64,000 nt of DNA, taken from Leuconostoc pseudomesenteroides KCTC 3652. GTDB lineage: Bacteria > Bacillota > Bacilli > Lactobacillales > Lactobacillaceae. The notes under the pieces are model-generated. The model was not told the DNA's origin, made no database searches, and saw only the letters and a program-made list of their open reading frames with translations. Positions 26,661 to 37,242 of the stretch are shown here, piece by piece. Location of the stretch: contig NZ_BMBP01000002.1 in NCBI RefSeq assembly GCF_014634745.1, forward strand, positions 372,001 through 436,000. Direction: 5' to 3'. Made by a program: the position numbers and the translations under genes. How positions within the stretch are numbered: position 1 is the stretch's first letter; each line of letters starts with the position of its first letter.

Positions 26661-27351
26661 ACAACTCAATCAATGGGAAGAAAAGTTTGCAACAGCATCT
26701 GATGTTCTTTTTAAAATTCAGTCAGCTAAAAAAGCCATTGTCAGCTTGAAGCTCCAACAATTACCAAAAAATAACTTACCCCTACTATCCTTTTCAGAAA
26801 AAGAAATTTTTAGCAATTTTGCGTTAATGCCGCTTGATGATGATTTAGCTATGTTTCGACAAGAAATCATTCAAACATTTGGTATTTGGCATATTCCTAA
26901 TCAGCGATGGTTAGTTGATTTACATCATTTTATCAATGGTCGTTCAGTATTAGAAATTATGGCTGGCAATGCTTTGATTTCTGCTGGACTCCGACAACTA
27001 CAAGATGAAGTAACCAGCACAGACAATTTTGATTGGCGTGGTCAAGATATTTTGACGCCTAAACCATGGACTCATGTTGAACAAGAAGATGCACTAGAAA
27101 GTGTCAAGCGGAGATCCTTTGATGTTTTAATTTTAAGTTGGGCCCCTGACACTCAAAACATTGATTGGCAAATTTTAAACACCTTGCGTAACCAAGGATT
27201 TACAGGGGATTTTATTGTCATCGGTGAACAAAATGGCGTTACAAATTCTCCTGAATTTTGGCAAAATGCGATTTTGTCGCAACCAGAAATTCTCAATCAG
27301 AACCATCAACCCTTTGATACGATTAAAGACGCTGTTTGGTTAGTCAAATAA
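26641..27351 (+). CDS. SAM-dependent methyltransferase-like protein
   Basis: 236-aa soluble protein. The segment GRSVLEIMAGNALISAGL (about 100-117) is a plausible SAM-binding motif I (ExxAGxAxxS in place of the usual ExGxGxG). An acidic turn VTSTDNFDW follows, and later DVLILSWAPDTQ matches motif IV. The N-terminal 90 residues are helical. Substrate is unknown. Start at 26641 or 26644, overlapping the upstream membrane-protein gene. Confidence 0.6.
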   Translation: MMIPYLEQLNQWEEKFATASDVLFKIQSAKKAIVSLKLQQLPKNNLPLLSFSEKEIFSNFALMPLDDDLAMFRQEIIQTFGIWHIPNQRWLVDLHHFINGRSVLEIMAGNALISAGLRQLQDEVTSTDNFDWRGQDILTPKPWTHVEQEDALESVKRRSFDVLILSWAPDTQNIDWQILNTLRNQGFTGDFIVIGEQNGVTNSPEFWQNAILSQPEILNQNHQPFDTIKDAVWLVK

Positions 27352-27388
27352 AAAACGATTACGTAAGAATTATACGTAATCGTTTTTT
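27350..27388. terminator. Bidirectional terminator
   Basis: AAAAACGATTACGTA/TACGTAATCGTTTTT stem between converging genes. Confidence 0.93.
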
Positions 27389-28223
27389 ATTTGTATTTTT
27401 TTTCTAAGCCACTCATCCAGTACCCTACTACGATACCCAAAACAAACAGGATCGCACTAATTAAGACACTGGTCATGTTGAAACCACTATAATCGGCAAC
27501 TGGCGGTATGACAATCAAGAATGTTGAAACAACAACAATCGCCAAAATAAAGTGATAAACAAGAGAATAAAAGTGCTGCAACAAGTAACTCATGACTTTA
27601 GAAAAGGAAATTAAAGTCACCATCGCTCCTACAGCAATTGGTATGAAAACACCCATGTCCGCGCGTTTGAAGCCAGCTAACATTGGATCAAACAGGCCAA
27701 GATATAACAAAAAATTCGATGGACTTAAACCAGGTACTATCACACCTAGTGCAATGAGTGCCCCTGCCAACAACCAAGAAAAGAAATTAATTGGCATTTG
27801 TCCAAAAATGGCAGTCATATTATACAAAAATAACCCGCCCACAACTGCTGTTACACCAAACATGATCCAATCACGATAGCTGCGCCCTTTTTTTGCACTT
27901 TCTTTGAATAGCGCAGGCAATGTCCCAACAATTGCACCAGCAAATCCCCAAAGCACTATTGCTTTATAGGAGACCAACAAAAACTCAAGCGGTCGGCTGA
28001 GTAAAATAATACCAGCAATTCCGCCCAAACCGACCGGCAAAAAAAACGCAAAATCTCGTTTGAAATTTTGACGAATATGAGCCATAAAACTGAGCATGCG
28101 CTCGTAAAGTCCTAATATAGCAGCCAAAACACCACCAGAAACGCCTGGCAAAATAAAACCTAAGGCAATAAAAACACCTTTAATAAAGCGAATAAACCAA
28201 TTCGTGATTTGTTTTTTTTCCAT
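27387..28223 (-). CDS. DUF368 family membrane protein
   Basis: 278-aa protein with eight or nine membrane helices. GFILPGVSGGVLAAILGLYERM near the N-terminus and the inverted copy IALGVIVPGLSPSNFLLYLGLFDPM in the second half are the family hallmark of DUF368, related to DedA/undecaprenyl-phosphate flippase candidates (PopT). The role here is inferred from family. The only in-frame ATG compatible with the promoter is 28223, which lies 7 nt after a TAATCT -10 box; no ribosome binding site exists. The mRNA is probably leaderless. Confidence 0.85.
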   Translation of the reverse strand: MEKKQITNWFIRFIKGVFIALGFILPGVSGGVLAAILGLYERMLSFMAHIRQNFKRDFAFFLPVGLGGIAGIILLSRPLEFLLVSYKAIVLWGFAGAIVGTLPALFKESAKKGRSYRDWIMFGVTAVVGGLFLYNMTAIFGQMPINFFSWLLAGALIALGVIVPGLSPSNFLLYLGLFDPMLAGFKRADMGVFIPIAVGAMVTLISFSKVMSYLLQHFYSLVYHFILAIVVVSTFLIVIPPVADYSGFNMTSVLISAILFVLGIVVGYWMSGLEKKYK

Positions 28224-28230
28224 AGCATTA

Positions 28231-28259
28231 AGATTAAAGGATAAATGAGAAGGTGTCAA
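28231..28259 (-). promoter_or_regulatory. Promoter immediately abutting the DUF368 start codon
   Basis: TTGACA (28254-28259), 17-nt spacer, TAATCT (28231-28236), then 7 nt to the ATG at 28221-28223. Confidence 0.8.
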
Positions 28260-28288
28260 GCTCTGCCACTATCCAATTTTTGACACTT

Positions 28289-28819
28289 TTAATACTCCAT
28301 CAACGCTAAAAATGGTACTTCGCCGGCTTCCATGATCTTTTCACGACCATGTAAATCTTCCAACTCAATAATGAAAGCAACGCCGGCAACTATACCACCT
28401 AGTTTTTCAATGATTTCTCGTGTCGCATTAATTGTGCCGCCAGTAGCTAGTAAGTCATCAACAATTAGGACACGCTGACCTGGTTTGATGGCATCCTCAT
28501 GAATTTCAAGTTCGTTAACGCCACCATACTCAAGTGTATAGGATGCACTGACGGCTTTACGCGGAAGTTTGCCACCTTTACGTGCTGGGACAAAACCAAT
28601 GCCCAAAGTGTAGGCTAATGGTGACCCGACAATAAAGCCACGTGATTCAGGTCCTGCAATTAAAGCAACATTCAATTGCTTGGCAAAATCTGCTATCGCG
28701 TCAACCGCCTGTTTGTAAGCAACGCCATCTCCCATCAATGGTGAAATATCACGAAAATTGACACCCGGTTCAGGAAAGTTTTCTACTGTTGCAACGTAAT
28801 CATGTAAATCTACTGTCAT
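28289..28819 (-). CDS. apt: Adenine phosphoribosyltransferase
   Basis: 176-aa purine-salvage enzyme making AMP from adenine and [29 protein letters not shown] at the N-terminus, [16 protein letters not shown] and the PRPP loop [14 protein letters not shown] (about 122-135) identify it. Start ATG 28819 begins MTVDLHDY; a TTG 6 codons earlier is less likely. It follows recJ by 35 nt in the order rnz-recJ-apt. Confidence 0.95.
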   Translation of the reverse strand: MTVDLHDYVATVENFPEPGVNFRDISPLMGDGVAYKQAVDAIADFAKQLNVALIAGPESRGFIVGSPLAYTLGIGFVPARKGGKLPRKAVSASYTLEYGGVNELEIHEDAIKPGQRVLIVDDLLATGGTINATREIIEKLGGIVAGVAFIIELEDLHGREKIMEAGEVPFLALMEY

Positions 28820-28854
28820 TCTTTTTCTCTGAGCCAAAGCTCATACTTTCTAAA

Positions 28855-30822
28855 TTATCGACCAGCTAAATATTTTTGGTAGGTTGTGGAAGTTGTTAAT
28901 GATTTTTGTGCGGCATTTGGGTTGATTTTGACAAAACCGTCATGTACTGTCACAAAATCTAACTCGATAAACACTTGCACCATAATATTAAGGTCCTTTT
29001 TGCTAATATTGAATTGCTTGGCAATTTTATCCAAATTTTCCGCAAAATTCAAGGTTTGATTGTGATATATAAATTTATATAAAGTCGCAAAAAACCTTTT
29101 ATGCTCTTCATTATCATCTTTTTGAACCGGTAAATCAACATCAAGTAATAATAATTGTAATGTTTTTTTGCCTCGAAAATAATTCAAACCTAACGTACCA
29201 ACCATGGCATGCCCATTAGGCTGTGCAACTACTGGCAACCAGTCGGGATGATTAAAGCCGAGCACCTCAACATTATTTTGCAATTTTAACTTGATATGCT
29301 GTTTAGCATTGCCCATTGTTACAGCACTGACGACACTCGGTGACTTTAAAGCAAAGACAGGCTGCGGATTATCTGTTCCAAATGGTTCCATCATTTGCAA
29401 ATCATGATAAATTTCAGTAGTCATCGCTTCAGGTGGCAAAACCAAATTGACATCTATTGGCTCGGGTTTCACAATAATCTGATCATTTTGTGAACGTATT
29501 TGTTCAATTAGCTTTTTGAGGTTATCTGGGGTTATTGCCAAACCCAAAGCGCTTTTGTGACCACCAAACGTTGCATATAAATGACGATAATCATTCATCA
29601 ACTGATACAAATCAAAATCACCAAACGTTCGACCCGACCCTTTATAGATACCGTCAACTAAACTCAAAACAATCACAGGTTTGTGAAGTATATCAACTAA
29701 TCGACTAGCAACAATTCCTAAAATACCCTGATGCCAACTATCCCCAGCTACAATAACTACTTTATCTTGCTGATATTTTTCTGACAAAGCAACTTGTTTT
29801 GCTGCACCCAAAACTTCCTCAACAATTTCTTGGCGCTGAGCATTCAATGCTTCAACCTCAGAAGCTAAGGTGGCAGCTTCTTCTGGATCTTGAGACATCA
29901 ACAGTTTTAGTGATAAATCAGCATCCCCCAATCGTCCTACCGCATTAATGCGTGGTGCAATTTTGAAGCCGACTGTTTCTGAAATGACTGGTTCATTATC
30001 TTTTTGACCAGCGTTCTTTAAAATGGCACTCAAGCCTGGACGCGGCGCTTGATTGATTTGTTGTAAACCAAGTGCCACAAGAACACGATTTTCGTCGGTT
30101 AGCGACACCATATCTGCTAATTCGCCTAATGCCACTAAATCCAAGAGCTCTGTGGGTAACTCAGAAATATCAGTGGCAGTTTGGCCATCGCTGAGTAAAG
30201 CCTGCGCCACTTTAAAAGCCACACCTGCTCCTGACAAGTCACCAAATGGATAGTTTCCTTCCGGATGTCTTGGATGTACAATTGCAAAAGCTTTTGGTAG
30301 TGTTGCAGGTAATTCATGATGGTCGGTAATAATCACATCAATACCTTGCGCCATTGCATATTCAACCGCTTCATTACCACTAACGCCATTATCAACTGTC
30401 ACGATTAGTTGTGCACCATCTGCAATTAATTTTTGATAGGCCGCAACATTAGGCCCATATCCATCAGAAAAACGATTTGGAATATAGGCAGTCACATCAG
30501 CGCCCAAAACTTCTAATGCCTCAACCATAATGGCTGTACTGGTGACACCGTCCATATCATAATCGCCATACACAACAATTTTTTCACCGCCAAACGCTGC
30601 TTCTTGCAAACGCTCAATAGTGGCCGCCATATCATGGAGCGCCATCGGATCGTGGAGCGTAGACATACTAGGTTTTAAATACTGAAAAGCAGCCTCAGGC
30701 GAATCATAGCCTTTTTGGGCAACAATCATTGCGGAAAGTTGGCTAATATTTAATTGTGACACCAGTTGTTTAACAACTTTATCATTTGGTTTTGGCAACA
30801 TATGCCAGTTACTTTGACTCAT
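28855..30822 (-). CDS. recJ: Single-strand-specific exonuclease RecJ
   Basis: 655-aa DHH-family 5'-3' exonuclease for recombination and mismatch repair. The DHH core has [16 protein letters not shown] (about 81-96), TVDNGVSG and [12 protein letters not shown]1 follows with [14 protein letters not shown] and [13 protein letters not shown]. An OB-fold region and a short C-terminal helical part complete it. It is shorter than the Bacillus enzyme, lacking part of the C-terminal extension. It has no cysteine at all. It overlaps the rnz stop by 14 nt. Confidence 0.94.
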   Translation of the reverse strand: MSQSNWHMLPKPNDKVVKQLVSQLNISQLSAMIVAQKGYDSPEAAFQYLKPSMSTLHDPMALHDMAATIERLQEAAFGGEKIVVYGDYDMDGVTSTAIMVEALEVLGADVTAYIPNRFSDGYGPNVAAYQKLIADGAQLIVTVDNGVSGNEAVEYAMAQGIDVIITDHHELPATLPKAFAIVHPRHPEGNYPFGDLSGAGVAFKVAQALLSDGQTATDISELPTELLDLVALGELADMVSLTDENRVLVALGLQQINQAPRPGLSAILKNAGQKDNEPVISETVGFKIAPRINAVGRLGDADLSLKLLMSQDPEEAATLASEVEALNAQRQEIVEEVLGAAKQVALSEKYQQDKVVIVAGDSWHQGILGIVASRLVDILHKPVIVLSLVDGIYKGSGRTFGDFDLYQLMNDYRHLYATFGGHKSALGLAITPDNLKKLIEQIRSQNDQIIVKPEPIDVNLVLPPEAMTTEIYHDLQMMEPFGTDNPQPVFALKSPSVVSAVTMGNAKQHIKLKLQNNVEVLGFNHPDWLPVVAQPNGHAMVGTLGLNYFRGKKTLQLLLLDVDLPVQKDDNEEHKRFFATLYKFIYHNQTLNFAENLDKIAKQFNISKKDLNIMVQVFIELDFVTVHDGFVKINPNAAQKSLTTSTTYQKYLAGR

Positions 30823-31765
30823 GAATTTCTTTCTTAAATGGAATTTCGATTACATCCAAATCTCGCGCAACGTATGTGTTTGGAAATACTTTTCGCACGT
30901 CTTGAATGAGATTTTTGACCAACGGACCAACATAACGTGCTGACAAATGTGTCAACACTAGCTTGCCAACTTGGGCTTTTCTGGCTACATTGGCCGCATT
31001 AATGCTAGTTGAATGGGCGTGTGCCCTCGCCATCTTTGATTCTTCATCACTTGCACCATAAGTACTTTCATGCACTAATACATCCGCATGATGCGCCAAT
31101 AAAGCGATATTATCATTGGGCCGCGTGTCTAGTATCAATGTCACAACACGTCCTTTTTGTGTTTCCCCGATGTAATCCAGTCCGTTTATCGTACGACCGT
31201 CAGGCAATGTCACTGTTTTACCTGCCTTTAACCGACCATATAAAGGTCCAGATGGTATATTTTCAGCACGTAACTTGTCAACCAAGAGTTCCCCTGGATG
31301 ATCTTTTTCAACAACGCGGAATCCCCAAGTTTCAATGCGGTGACGCATCGGTGCGGCAATCACTTGGAAGGTTGGATCATCAAAAATAACCCCTTCCTGC
31401 AAAGCTACATAATTAATAGGATAAGACAGACGAGTTTCAGAAACACGCAAAGCAGTCTGTACAAAATCTTTAATGCCTTTAGGACCATAGATCGTTAACG
31501 GTTCATTTTTATCAGCACCTTGAAACGAGCGTGAGCTCAAAAAACCAGGTAGCCCAAAAATATGATCACCGTGTAGATGAGATATGAAAATTTTTTCGAC
31601 TTTACGTGGTCGAATTGTTGTTTTTAAAATTTGGTGCTGTGTGGCTTCCCCAACATCAAATAGCCAAACAGCGTTTCGTTCATCCAGTAGCCGTAAAGCA
31701 ATACTAGTCACATTTCTAAATTTAGATGGCTGGCCAGATCCAGTCCCAAGAAATTCAAGTTGCAT
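30809..31765 (-). CDS. rnz: Ribonuclease Z
   Basis: 318-aa metallo-beta-lactamase-fold endonuclease maturing tRNA 3' ends, needed here because at least tRNA-Leu(CAG) lacks an encoded [21 protein letters not shown] at the N-terminus and the metal motif [13 protein letters not shown] (about 62-74) are diagnostic. The AHAHST and HLSARY motifs supply further ligands, and the exosite region is at about 150-200. First gene of rnz-recJ-apt. Confidence 0.95.
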   Translation of the reverse strand: MQLEFLGTGSGQPSKFRNVTSIALRLLDERNAVWLFDVGEATQHQILKTTIRPRKVEKIFISHLHGDHIFGLPGFLSSRSFQGADKNEPLTIYGPKGIKDFVQTALRVSETRLSYPINYVALQEGVIFDDPTFQVIAAPMRHRIETWGFRVVEKDHPGELLVDKLRAENIPSGPLYGRLKAGKTVTLPDGRTINGLDYIGETQKGRVVTLILDTRPNDNIALLAHHADVLVHESTYGASDEESKMARAHAHSTSINAANVARKAQVGKLVLTHLSARYVGPLVKNLIQDVRKVFPNTYVARDLDVIEIPFKKEIHESK

Positions 31766-31876
31766 GTTTTTTTACCTACGGCGTGCTTTCCTTTTAACGT
31801 TCATAACGAAATCAATTATAACAAAAAAAAAGCGTCTCCGCTCATTTTCAGCGATTTTCAGTATCCTAAAAATCTG

Positions 31877-32398
31877 TTACTCTTGTTGCCAATTGGCTAG
31901 TTTGAAAGCTAATCGTTGCTCCATCTCAAGCGCTTCTCGAGTAGGATCTTTCTTGTAAAATTCTTGGTGATACTCTTCAGCTTCATAAAATGGTTTAACA
32001 TTTTCAATCGTTGTGACAATTGGATCGGTAAATCGACCAGACGCAGCTAAATTAACTTTAGATTTTTCGGCAATTTGACGCTGTTTTTCGTCAGCAACAA
32101 AGATAACAGGTCGATAGTTATCACCACGATCTTGAAATTGCCCCATTGCGTCAGTTGGATCTGTTTGTTCCCAATAGATTTCAACTAATTCTGCATAAGT
32201 TATTTTTTCGGGATCAAACCAAATTTTAACTGCTTCTGTATGACCAGTGGTGTGTGATGATACTTCCTCATAAGTTGGATTAACCGTGTGTCCGCCTGTG
32301 TAGCCAGAACGTACCTTTTCAATTCCCGGTAACGAATCAAAAGGTTGCACCATGCACCAAAAGCAACCGCCTGCAAATACTGCTGTTTCAATTGCCAT
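31877..32398 (-). CDS. msrA: Peptide methionine sulfoxide reductase A
   Basis: 173-aa oxidative-damage repair enzyme. The catalytic GCFWC motif (residues 11-15) supplies the nucleophile. [16 protein letters not shown] and the [18 protein letters not shown] stretch are conserved. Only the motif cysteines are present, so the resolving cysteine is C15 or thioredoxin acts directly. Ribosome binding site AAGGAGAA. Single gene. Confidence 0.96.
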   Translation of the reverse strand: MAIETAVFAGGCFWCMVQPFDSLPGIEKVRSGYTGGHTVNPTYEEVSSHTTGHTEAVKIWFDPEKITYAELVEIYWEQTDPTDAMGQFQDRGDNYRPVIFVADEKQRQIAEKSKVNLAASGRFTDPIVTTIENVKPFYEAEEYHQEFYKKDPTREALEMEQRLAFKLANWQQE

Positions 32399-32458
32399 TA
32401 TTTTCTCCTTACAAATTAAAAGTAAAATGATTTGATTCTAATTTTACTTTAATTCTCA

Positions 32459-33412
32459 TCAAATTTCAAAGGTTTCTTGTTGCTTGGCCAATTTAACACG
32501 TTCAATATCTTCTTTTGCATGAATCAATCGTGTTACAAGTGCATTAAAAGGTGTGGCGATATGATTTTCACGTCCCAATTTAGCAAAATAACCATTCAAA
32601 AAATCGATTTCAGTTCGCTTACCAGCTTGAATATCTTGGTACATTGATGGGTAGTGATTACCTGCGTTTTCTGGTTTTAGCAAATTCGACAAGTCGCTTA
32701 AAATACTATTTACATCAACATTAACGCCAGCCGCGTCGCCAACTTGCTTAATCTCATCTAAAATGTTCAATGCAAGATCCATGCCATTCCCTGCTGTGCC
32801 GAACTCCGCAATGTTGGCATCAAGTAAGACTGTCAATGGGTTGAGGACAGAATTAATGCCCGCTTTGTGCCAAATAGCTTCTACAACATTATCGGATACT
32901 TCAGCATTAAGCCCTGCTTCATTCAAAGCAGTGACAACAGCGGTAATATCTGCGTGATCAATCGCTTGTAATTTAATTGAGCCTGTGCCTGTCACATGAA
33001 TTTCACCAGGTTGGACCAAATCAGATGTCCACAGAGTTACCCCAGCGATAATTTGTTGTGATGACACATGCTTTGCCATTACTTCAACATTACCCAGTCC
33101 ATTTGACAAGACTAATAACTGCGTTTGTTTTGTGATAAGCGGTTGAATATCAGTTAACATACGATCCAATTGTGGTGTTTTCGTCAATAAAATCACCAAA
33201 TCAAATTCACCAGTAACTTCTTTGGGTGTCATGACTGGAATAAAATATTTTTTAGATGACCCGTCATCCTCTGTCACAGTCAATCCCTTGGTATTGATTG
33301 CCGCAATGTGCGCTGCCCAACCATCAATACCAATTACATCGTGACCAGCACGTTGCAACATTACACCAACTCGCGCACCTAATGCGCCAAAACCCGCAAT
33401 TGCAATTTTCAT
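32459..33412 (-). CDS. panE: 2-dehydropantoate 2-reductase family (ketopantoate reductase)
   Basis: 317-aa NADPH-dependent reductase of the ApbA/PanE family, making pantoate for coenzyme A or reducing other 2-keto acids as related lactic-acid enzymes do. The N-terminal Rossmann IAGFGALGARVG (about 5-16), the catalytic-lysine region WHKAGINSVLNPLTVL (about 187-202) and SMYQDIQAGKRTEIDFLNGY (about 255-274) are typical. No other pan genes are next to it, so the substrate is open. Confidence 0.85.
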   Translation of the reverse strand: MKIAIAGFGALGARVGVMLQRAGHDVIGIDGWAAHIAAINTKGLTVTEDDGSSKKYFIPVMTPKEVTGEFDLVILLTKTPQLDRMLTDIQPLITKQTQLLVLSNGLGNVEVMAKHVSSQQIIAGVTLWTSDLVQPGEIHVTGTGSIKLQAIDHADITAVVTALNEAGLNAEVSDNVVEAIWHKAGINSVLNPLTVLLDANIAEFGTAGNGMDLALNILDEIKQVGDAAGVNVDVNSILSDLSNLLKPENAGNHYPSMYQDIQAGKRTEIDFLNGYFAKLGRENHIATPFNALVTRLIHAKEDIERVKLAKQQETFEI

Positions 33413-33511
33413 GATTTATTGTCGCATATCATCCAATCGGAAACGATTGTGATACACTTCCTCCACTTTACTTATTAGTACCGTACCATATTTTCTCATC
33501 TATAAGTAAAA

Positions 33512-33536
33512 TAAAAAGCTAAGATTTTTCTTAGCC
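33512..33536 (-). terminator. Terminator of trmD
   Basis: GCTAAGA (33518-33524) pairs with TCTTAGC (33529-33535) and the minus strand continues into TTTTTAT. The stem overlaps the trmD stop codon. Confidence 0.88.
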
Positions 33537-34271
33537 TTCCGTCATTTCTTCAGTTTTAATGTCATCGAGTAAATCACGTTCTTGTGCGGTTAATTGACGA
33601 TTTTCGAGCAAATCCGGTCGTCGCAAGTAGGTCCGTCGCAATGATTCTTTCAAACGCCACTCTGCAATTTTAGCATGATTGCCATTAGTCAAAACTTCTG
33701 GTACTTGTCGTCCTCTAAAGTCTGCTGGTCTAGTGTATTGCGGAAATTCAAGCAGGCCATTCTGAAATGAATCGTCATCAGCACTTGAAGCGTTGCCAAG
33801 AATTTCCGGTAAGAAGCGCACTGTGGCATCAATAATAACCATCGCGCCCAGTTCACCACCAGTTAAAACATAATCCCCAAGTGAGATTTCATCATCTACT
33901 AACTCGCGAATACGATCATCATAACCCTCATAATGGCCCGCAATAAATGTCAAATGGTCATATTGCGCCAGTTCTTGTGCAACAGAATGATTAAACTGTC
34001 GTCCGGCAGGGTCCAATAAAATGACATGTCCCTCATCACCGGCCTTTTTTTCAACATCGGCCATCGCATCAAAAATTGGTTGTGGCATCAATAACATGCC
34101 CGCACCACCGCCGAATGGATAGTCATCAACATTATTATGCTTGTTGTCCGTAAAATCACGAAAATCAGTCACATTAAAATCAAGTGCCTGTTTGTCAATC
34201 GCTTTTCCAATAATTGATTGTCGCATCGGCGCAAACATATCTGGAAAAAGGCTTAAAACATCAATTCGCAT
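33531..34271 (-). CDS. trmD: tRNA (guanine-37-N1)-methyltransferase
   Basis: 246-aa SPOUT methyltransferase acting on G37. [13 protein letters not shown] at the N-terminus and the trefoil-knot motif [20 protein letters not shown] (about 131-150) are typical, as are [12 protein letters not shown] and [10 protein letters not shown]. It shares one nucleotide with rimM, the usual order, but rpsP is 11 kb away, so the classical rpsP-rimM-trmD-rplS operon is split here. Confidence 0.97.
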   Translation of the reverse strand: MRIDVLSLFPDMFAPMRQSIIGKAIDKQALDFNVTDFRDFTDNKHNNVDDYPFGGGAGMLLMPQPIFDAMADVEKKAGDEGHVILLDPAGRQFNHSVAQELAQYDHLTFIAGHYEGYDDRIRELVDDEISLGDYVLTGGELGAMVIIDATVRFLPEILGNASSADDDSFQNGLLEFPQYTRPADFRGRQVPEVLTNGNHAKIAEWRLKESLRRTYLRRPDLLENRQLTAQERDLLDDIKTEEMTEG

Positions 34272-34792
34272 TAATCTAACAACCCTTCTAAAACATCAAT
34301 GGTAATCAATTTGTCGTTGACGTTTATTTCCTTTACAACATCATCAATCAGCGGAATGAGTGCATCAGATTGACCTTCACGTTTAACAATCCAAACATCA
34401 TTAGCACCAGTGGTCATAATCTCTTTAACAATACCGATATGATTGCCTGATAAGTCAACAACCTCACTATCAATGATTTCATCATAATAATATTCATCAT
34501 CGCCGAGTTCTGGACGTGAATTGCCTTCTACGTAAACATCATCGCCTTTGTATTTTTCAATCTCGTTAATATTGCTGACACCGTCGAAGAGTACCAACCA
34601 AGCATTTTTGTGTAAACGTGAGGATTTAACTGTTACCGGTACGCGACCTTGTTTGGTATCAATAAAAAGAGACGCTCCTTTTTGGAAACGTTCTTCTGCA
34701 AAATCGGTGATAGCCATAATTTTGACTTCGCCACGGATACCATGCGTGTTAACAATTGTGCCCACTTTAAAAAAATTATCTGTATTAGTCAT
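34271..34792 (-). CDS. rimM: Ribosome maturation factor RimM
   Basis: 173-aa two-domain protein assisting 30S head assembly with S19. The RimM domain starts [18 protein letters not shown]; a PRC-barrel follows ([14 protein letters not shown], then [15 protein letters not shown], ending [11 protein letters not shown]). It overlaps trmD by one base. Upstream gene ogt is 44 nt away on the same strand. Confidence 0.95.
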   Translation of the reverse strand: MTNTDNFFKVGTIVNTHGIRGEVKIMAITDFAEERFQKGASLFIDTKQGRVPVTVKSSRLHKNAWLVLFDGVSNINEIEKYKGDDVYVEGNSRPELGDDEYYYDEIIDSEVVDLSGNHIGIVKEIMTTGANDVWIVKREGQSDALIPLIDDVVKEINVNDKLITIDVLEGLLD

Positions 34793-34836
34793 GACTCTAT
34801 TGTATCAGGTTTTTAAGTAACAACCTATACTCCAAG

Positions 34837-35319
34837 TTAATCAATTTTAATGCCTTCTAGGGTTAATAGTTGCGTTTTGACTAAAGTACCATATCGAAAT
34901 TTACCAACGCCACCACTTTTAGGCAAAATACGGTGACAAGCATTAATAATTGGCAATGGATTTTTACCAACAGCGCTTGCGACAGCGCGAATCGCCTTAG
35001 GACGACCCACTTTTTCTGCTAATTGACTATAAGTCAATGTGCCTTTGAACTGATTAAGCGTTCGCCAGACTGATTTTTGAAATTCAGTACCCGAAAGAAA
35101 ATCAATTGGCACACGCGTCCAGTCAACTGACAAACCATTTTCGTATTGATGGAACAATTGCGCAACCGGCAGTGTATCTGGTTCTAACTCATATCCTTGA
35201 TATTCAGACAGAAACTCAGCTACCCCATCGTTGGCCAAACTGATAAAAACTAAATGTCCATCACGCTCAAAAGCGGTTAAATGACCGCCCAAAAAATCAA
35301 TTGTCTCATACTTAATCAT
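34837..35319 (-). CDS. ogt: Methylated-DNA--protein-cysteine methyltransferase
   Basis: 160-aa O6-alkylguanine repair protein acting once per molecule. It carries the ATase fold with VWRTLNQFKGTLTYSQLAEKVGRPKAIRAVASAVGKN. The active-site stretch is INACHRI, with cysteine retained, where most homologues have (I/V)PCHR(V/I). The arginine of the helix-turn-helix (AIRAVA) is present. The single cysteine of the protein is the acceptor. Confidence 0.9.
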   Translation of the reverse strand: MIKYETIDFLGGHLTAFERDGHLVFISLANDGVAEFLSEYQGYELEPDTLPVAQLFHQYENGLSVDWTRVPIDFLSGTEFQKSVWRTLNQFKGTLTYSQLAEKVGRPKAIRAVASAVGKNPLPIINACHRILPKSGGVGKFRYGTLVKTQLLTLEGIKID

Positions 35320-35395
35320 ACGTTTAGTTTATCATGATGATAATGATTCAACAATTATCTTGCATTAAAAGTTAACCTTGTTTGCCAAAATAGTT

Positions 35396-35626
35396 TTACT
35401 TATTTTTTTCAACTTTAAGCGATGTGAGTTGGCTTAATAATTTACGTATTCGTGAATGGCATATACCAGATTCTGTTTCATTAAAATCAGTACCGAAGAC
35501 TTTCCATAGCAGATAAACAATGCCTAAGACCAACAAAAAACCACCAGCAACTTCAATAATAAGTATATCTGGAATTAGAATGACAATAACAATTGTTAAA
35601 AATATAGCAACTATGAATGCAGGCAT
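35396..35626 (-). CDS. Small membrane protein of unknown function
   Basis: 76-aa protein. Two hydrophobic helices (about residues 3-24 and 26-43) are followed by a basic, hydrophilic tail. A TGGAGA ribosome binding site stands before the ATG. No family recognised. Confidence 0.55.
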   Translation of the reverse strand: MPAFIVAIFLTIVIVILIPDILIIEVAGGFLLVLGIVYLLWKVFGTDFNETESGICHSRIRKLLSQLTSLKVEKNK

Positions 35627-36368
35627 AATAGTTCTCCATTCTGCGATAGTATTAATTGCTAAACTGCTGTTTAGTTACCATTTATAATATCATTAAATTT
35701 CTGTAATAGATATCTCATTTCAATCCCTTTTTTAGGATTCAAATAAAAAATTTTTTGGGGTGATTTTTGCCACTGAAACTTGATTGCTATTTGAAATGAT
35801 TGCGGGTTTTTAATGGTGTGTGAAACAAGGTAAAATTATTGGAACATATAATCTGAAACGATTATATCTCGTTGGATATATACTCTGGAAGTTATTATAA
35901 TATCAATTTCTAATTTTTGAAGTGACGAAAAACAACGACTGACATTATTCAAAACAGCCGTACATACTAATTATCAACAGCAGATGACAGTGCTGCACCA
36001 TCTGTTGTACCGGAATTTTTAATATAGTCTACCACTTGTTTCATTTACGGAACGGTTGTATCTAGTTGAATTTGCTCATTTTCTTATAATAATCAGTTTA
36101 AAAATTACTAGCTACCCCATGGTTGATTATTTTCAATTGGTCCTTTAACTTCACTGAGCAGTATAGTCCCTATCCAGTTTTTTTACATTTTGTAAAGAAT
36201 TTTAGAACTTCGCGCATTAGTTTATCGTAATAATCCTATTCCAATTTGTGCTTTATATACAATTATTCCATAATTAAAATCTGATTTTTGTTACTCATTA
36301 TTATTTGAATCTAAAAAATTCATTCACCTGGAAAAATTATGAGTAACACCTGATTAATTATTTTTTCA
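35627..36368. other. 741-nt AT-rich accessory gap with a gene remnant
   Basis: This stretch holds no intact gene. It is strikingly AT-rich. Only the remnant described at 35967-36235 has coding character; the rest shows no promoter or terminator that I would defend. Confidence 0.6.
35967..36235 (-). pseudogene. 3' remnant of an unrecognised gene
   Basis: On the minus strand a coding-like stretch reads EVKGPIENNQPWG, breaks, then continues in another frame as LDTTVP, a stop, MKQVVDYIKNSGTTDGAA and LSSAVDN, and ends at TAG 35967-35969. The composition suggests a former secreted or surface protein. At least one frameshift and one nonsense codon are needed to join the parts. Parent family not recognised. 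Confidence 0.45.
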
Positions 36369-37109
36369 TCATTCATCTATCGAATACCTGTTCATTCCAT
36401 TATGTTCACTAATTTCTTTACCTTGACTATCAAATTTTGGTAATGCTGCACTTAGTTGTCCAATTCCATTATATTGAATAAATAGATATAGATATTGACC
36501 ACTTTCTAATCCCATTTTTTCCGTATTTTTAAATGAAATAACAGTATTGACTTTATTATTTTCAATATTTTCACTATCTTTTTCAAAAACTTTAGCGTTG
36601 TATGTTGGTATTTCTTTTATATCAAATTTTGTACTAGCTAGGCCAGTTGGACCAATATTACCACTTGATGTTGAATATTGAAATTGAACATTATTATTAT
36701 CAAAATCTATGATAATTCTTTGCGGCGCCTTGTTATTTCCATTTTCAGTAACTAAATTAAACGTTTTAGATCCCGTTAAAATTTCATCTCTGATTTTGTA
36801 AGGATAGTCTTTATCATCAGTAACATAAGCTCCGCCCATTCCTTGATTATTTTCTGTTTCTGAATCTGATTCACTTTGACTTTCAATACTGCTAGATGTT
36901 GCCGCTGAACTTGATTTATCACTACTTGATAAACTATCTTTTTTATCTGTTTTTATCACGCTTGATTTTGATAAAGTGTGATTATTACTGGTTTTGCCAG
37001 TGATAATAAAAAATGATACTATCAATAAACCTGATAATAAAAAGATAATAGCATATAATACGCCGTTACCTTTCCTTAATGCACCATGTCTATTATTGTA
37101 CTTACTCAT
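36369..37109 (-). CDS. Membrane-anchored extracellular protein of unknown function
   Basis: 246-aa protein. It has a short basic cytoplasmic N-terminus and one transmembrane helix (about residues 16-38, VLYAIIFLLSGLLIVSFFII). A Ser/Asp/Glu-rich linker (about 50-90) and a beta-rich extracellular domain of about 150 residues follow. Type II topology, not a lipoprotein. ATG at 37109 has GGGTGA just upstream; a GTG three codons earlier is less likely. It is AT-rich compared with flanking rexA. No family recognised. Confidence 0.65.
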   Translation of the reverse strand: MSKYNNRHGALRKGNGVLYAIIFLLSGLLIVSFFIITGKTSNNHTLSKSSVIKTDKKDSLSSSDKSSSAATSSSIESQSESDSETENNQGMGGAYVTDDKDYPYKIRDEILTGSKTFNLVTENGNNKAPQRIIIDFDNNNVQFQYSTSSGNIGPTGLASTKFDIKEIPTYNAKVFEKDSENIENNKVNTVISFKNTEKMGLESGQYLYLFIQYNGIGQLSAALPKFDSQGKEISEHNGMNRYSIDE

Positions 37110-37242
37110 GATATTCACCCACTTATAAATGATATTATTACATAATATTTCAAATAAAACAAAAAATATCGTATTTTTTTATTAATTACGATATTTTTTT
37201 CACATTCAATAATATCATATTTTTGAGATAAATAAAGTTTTG

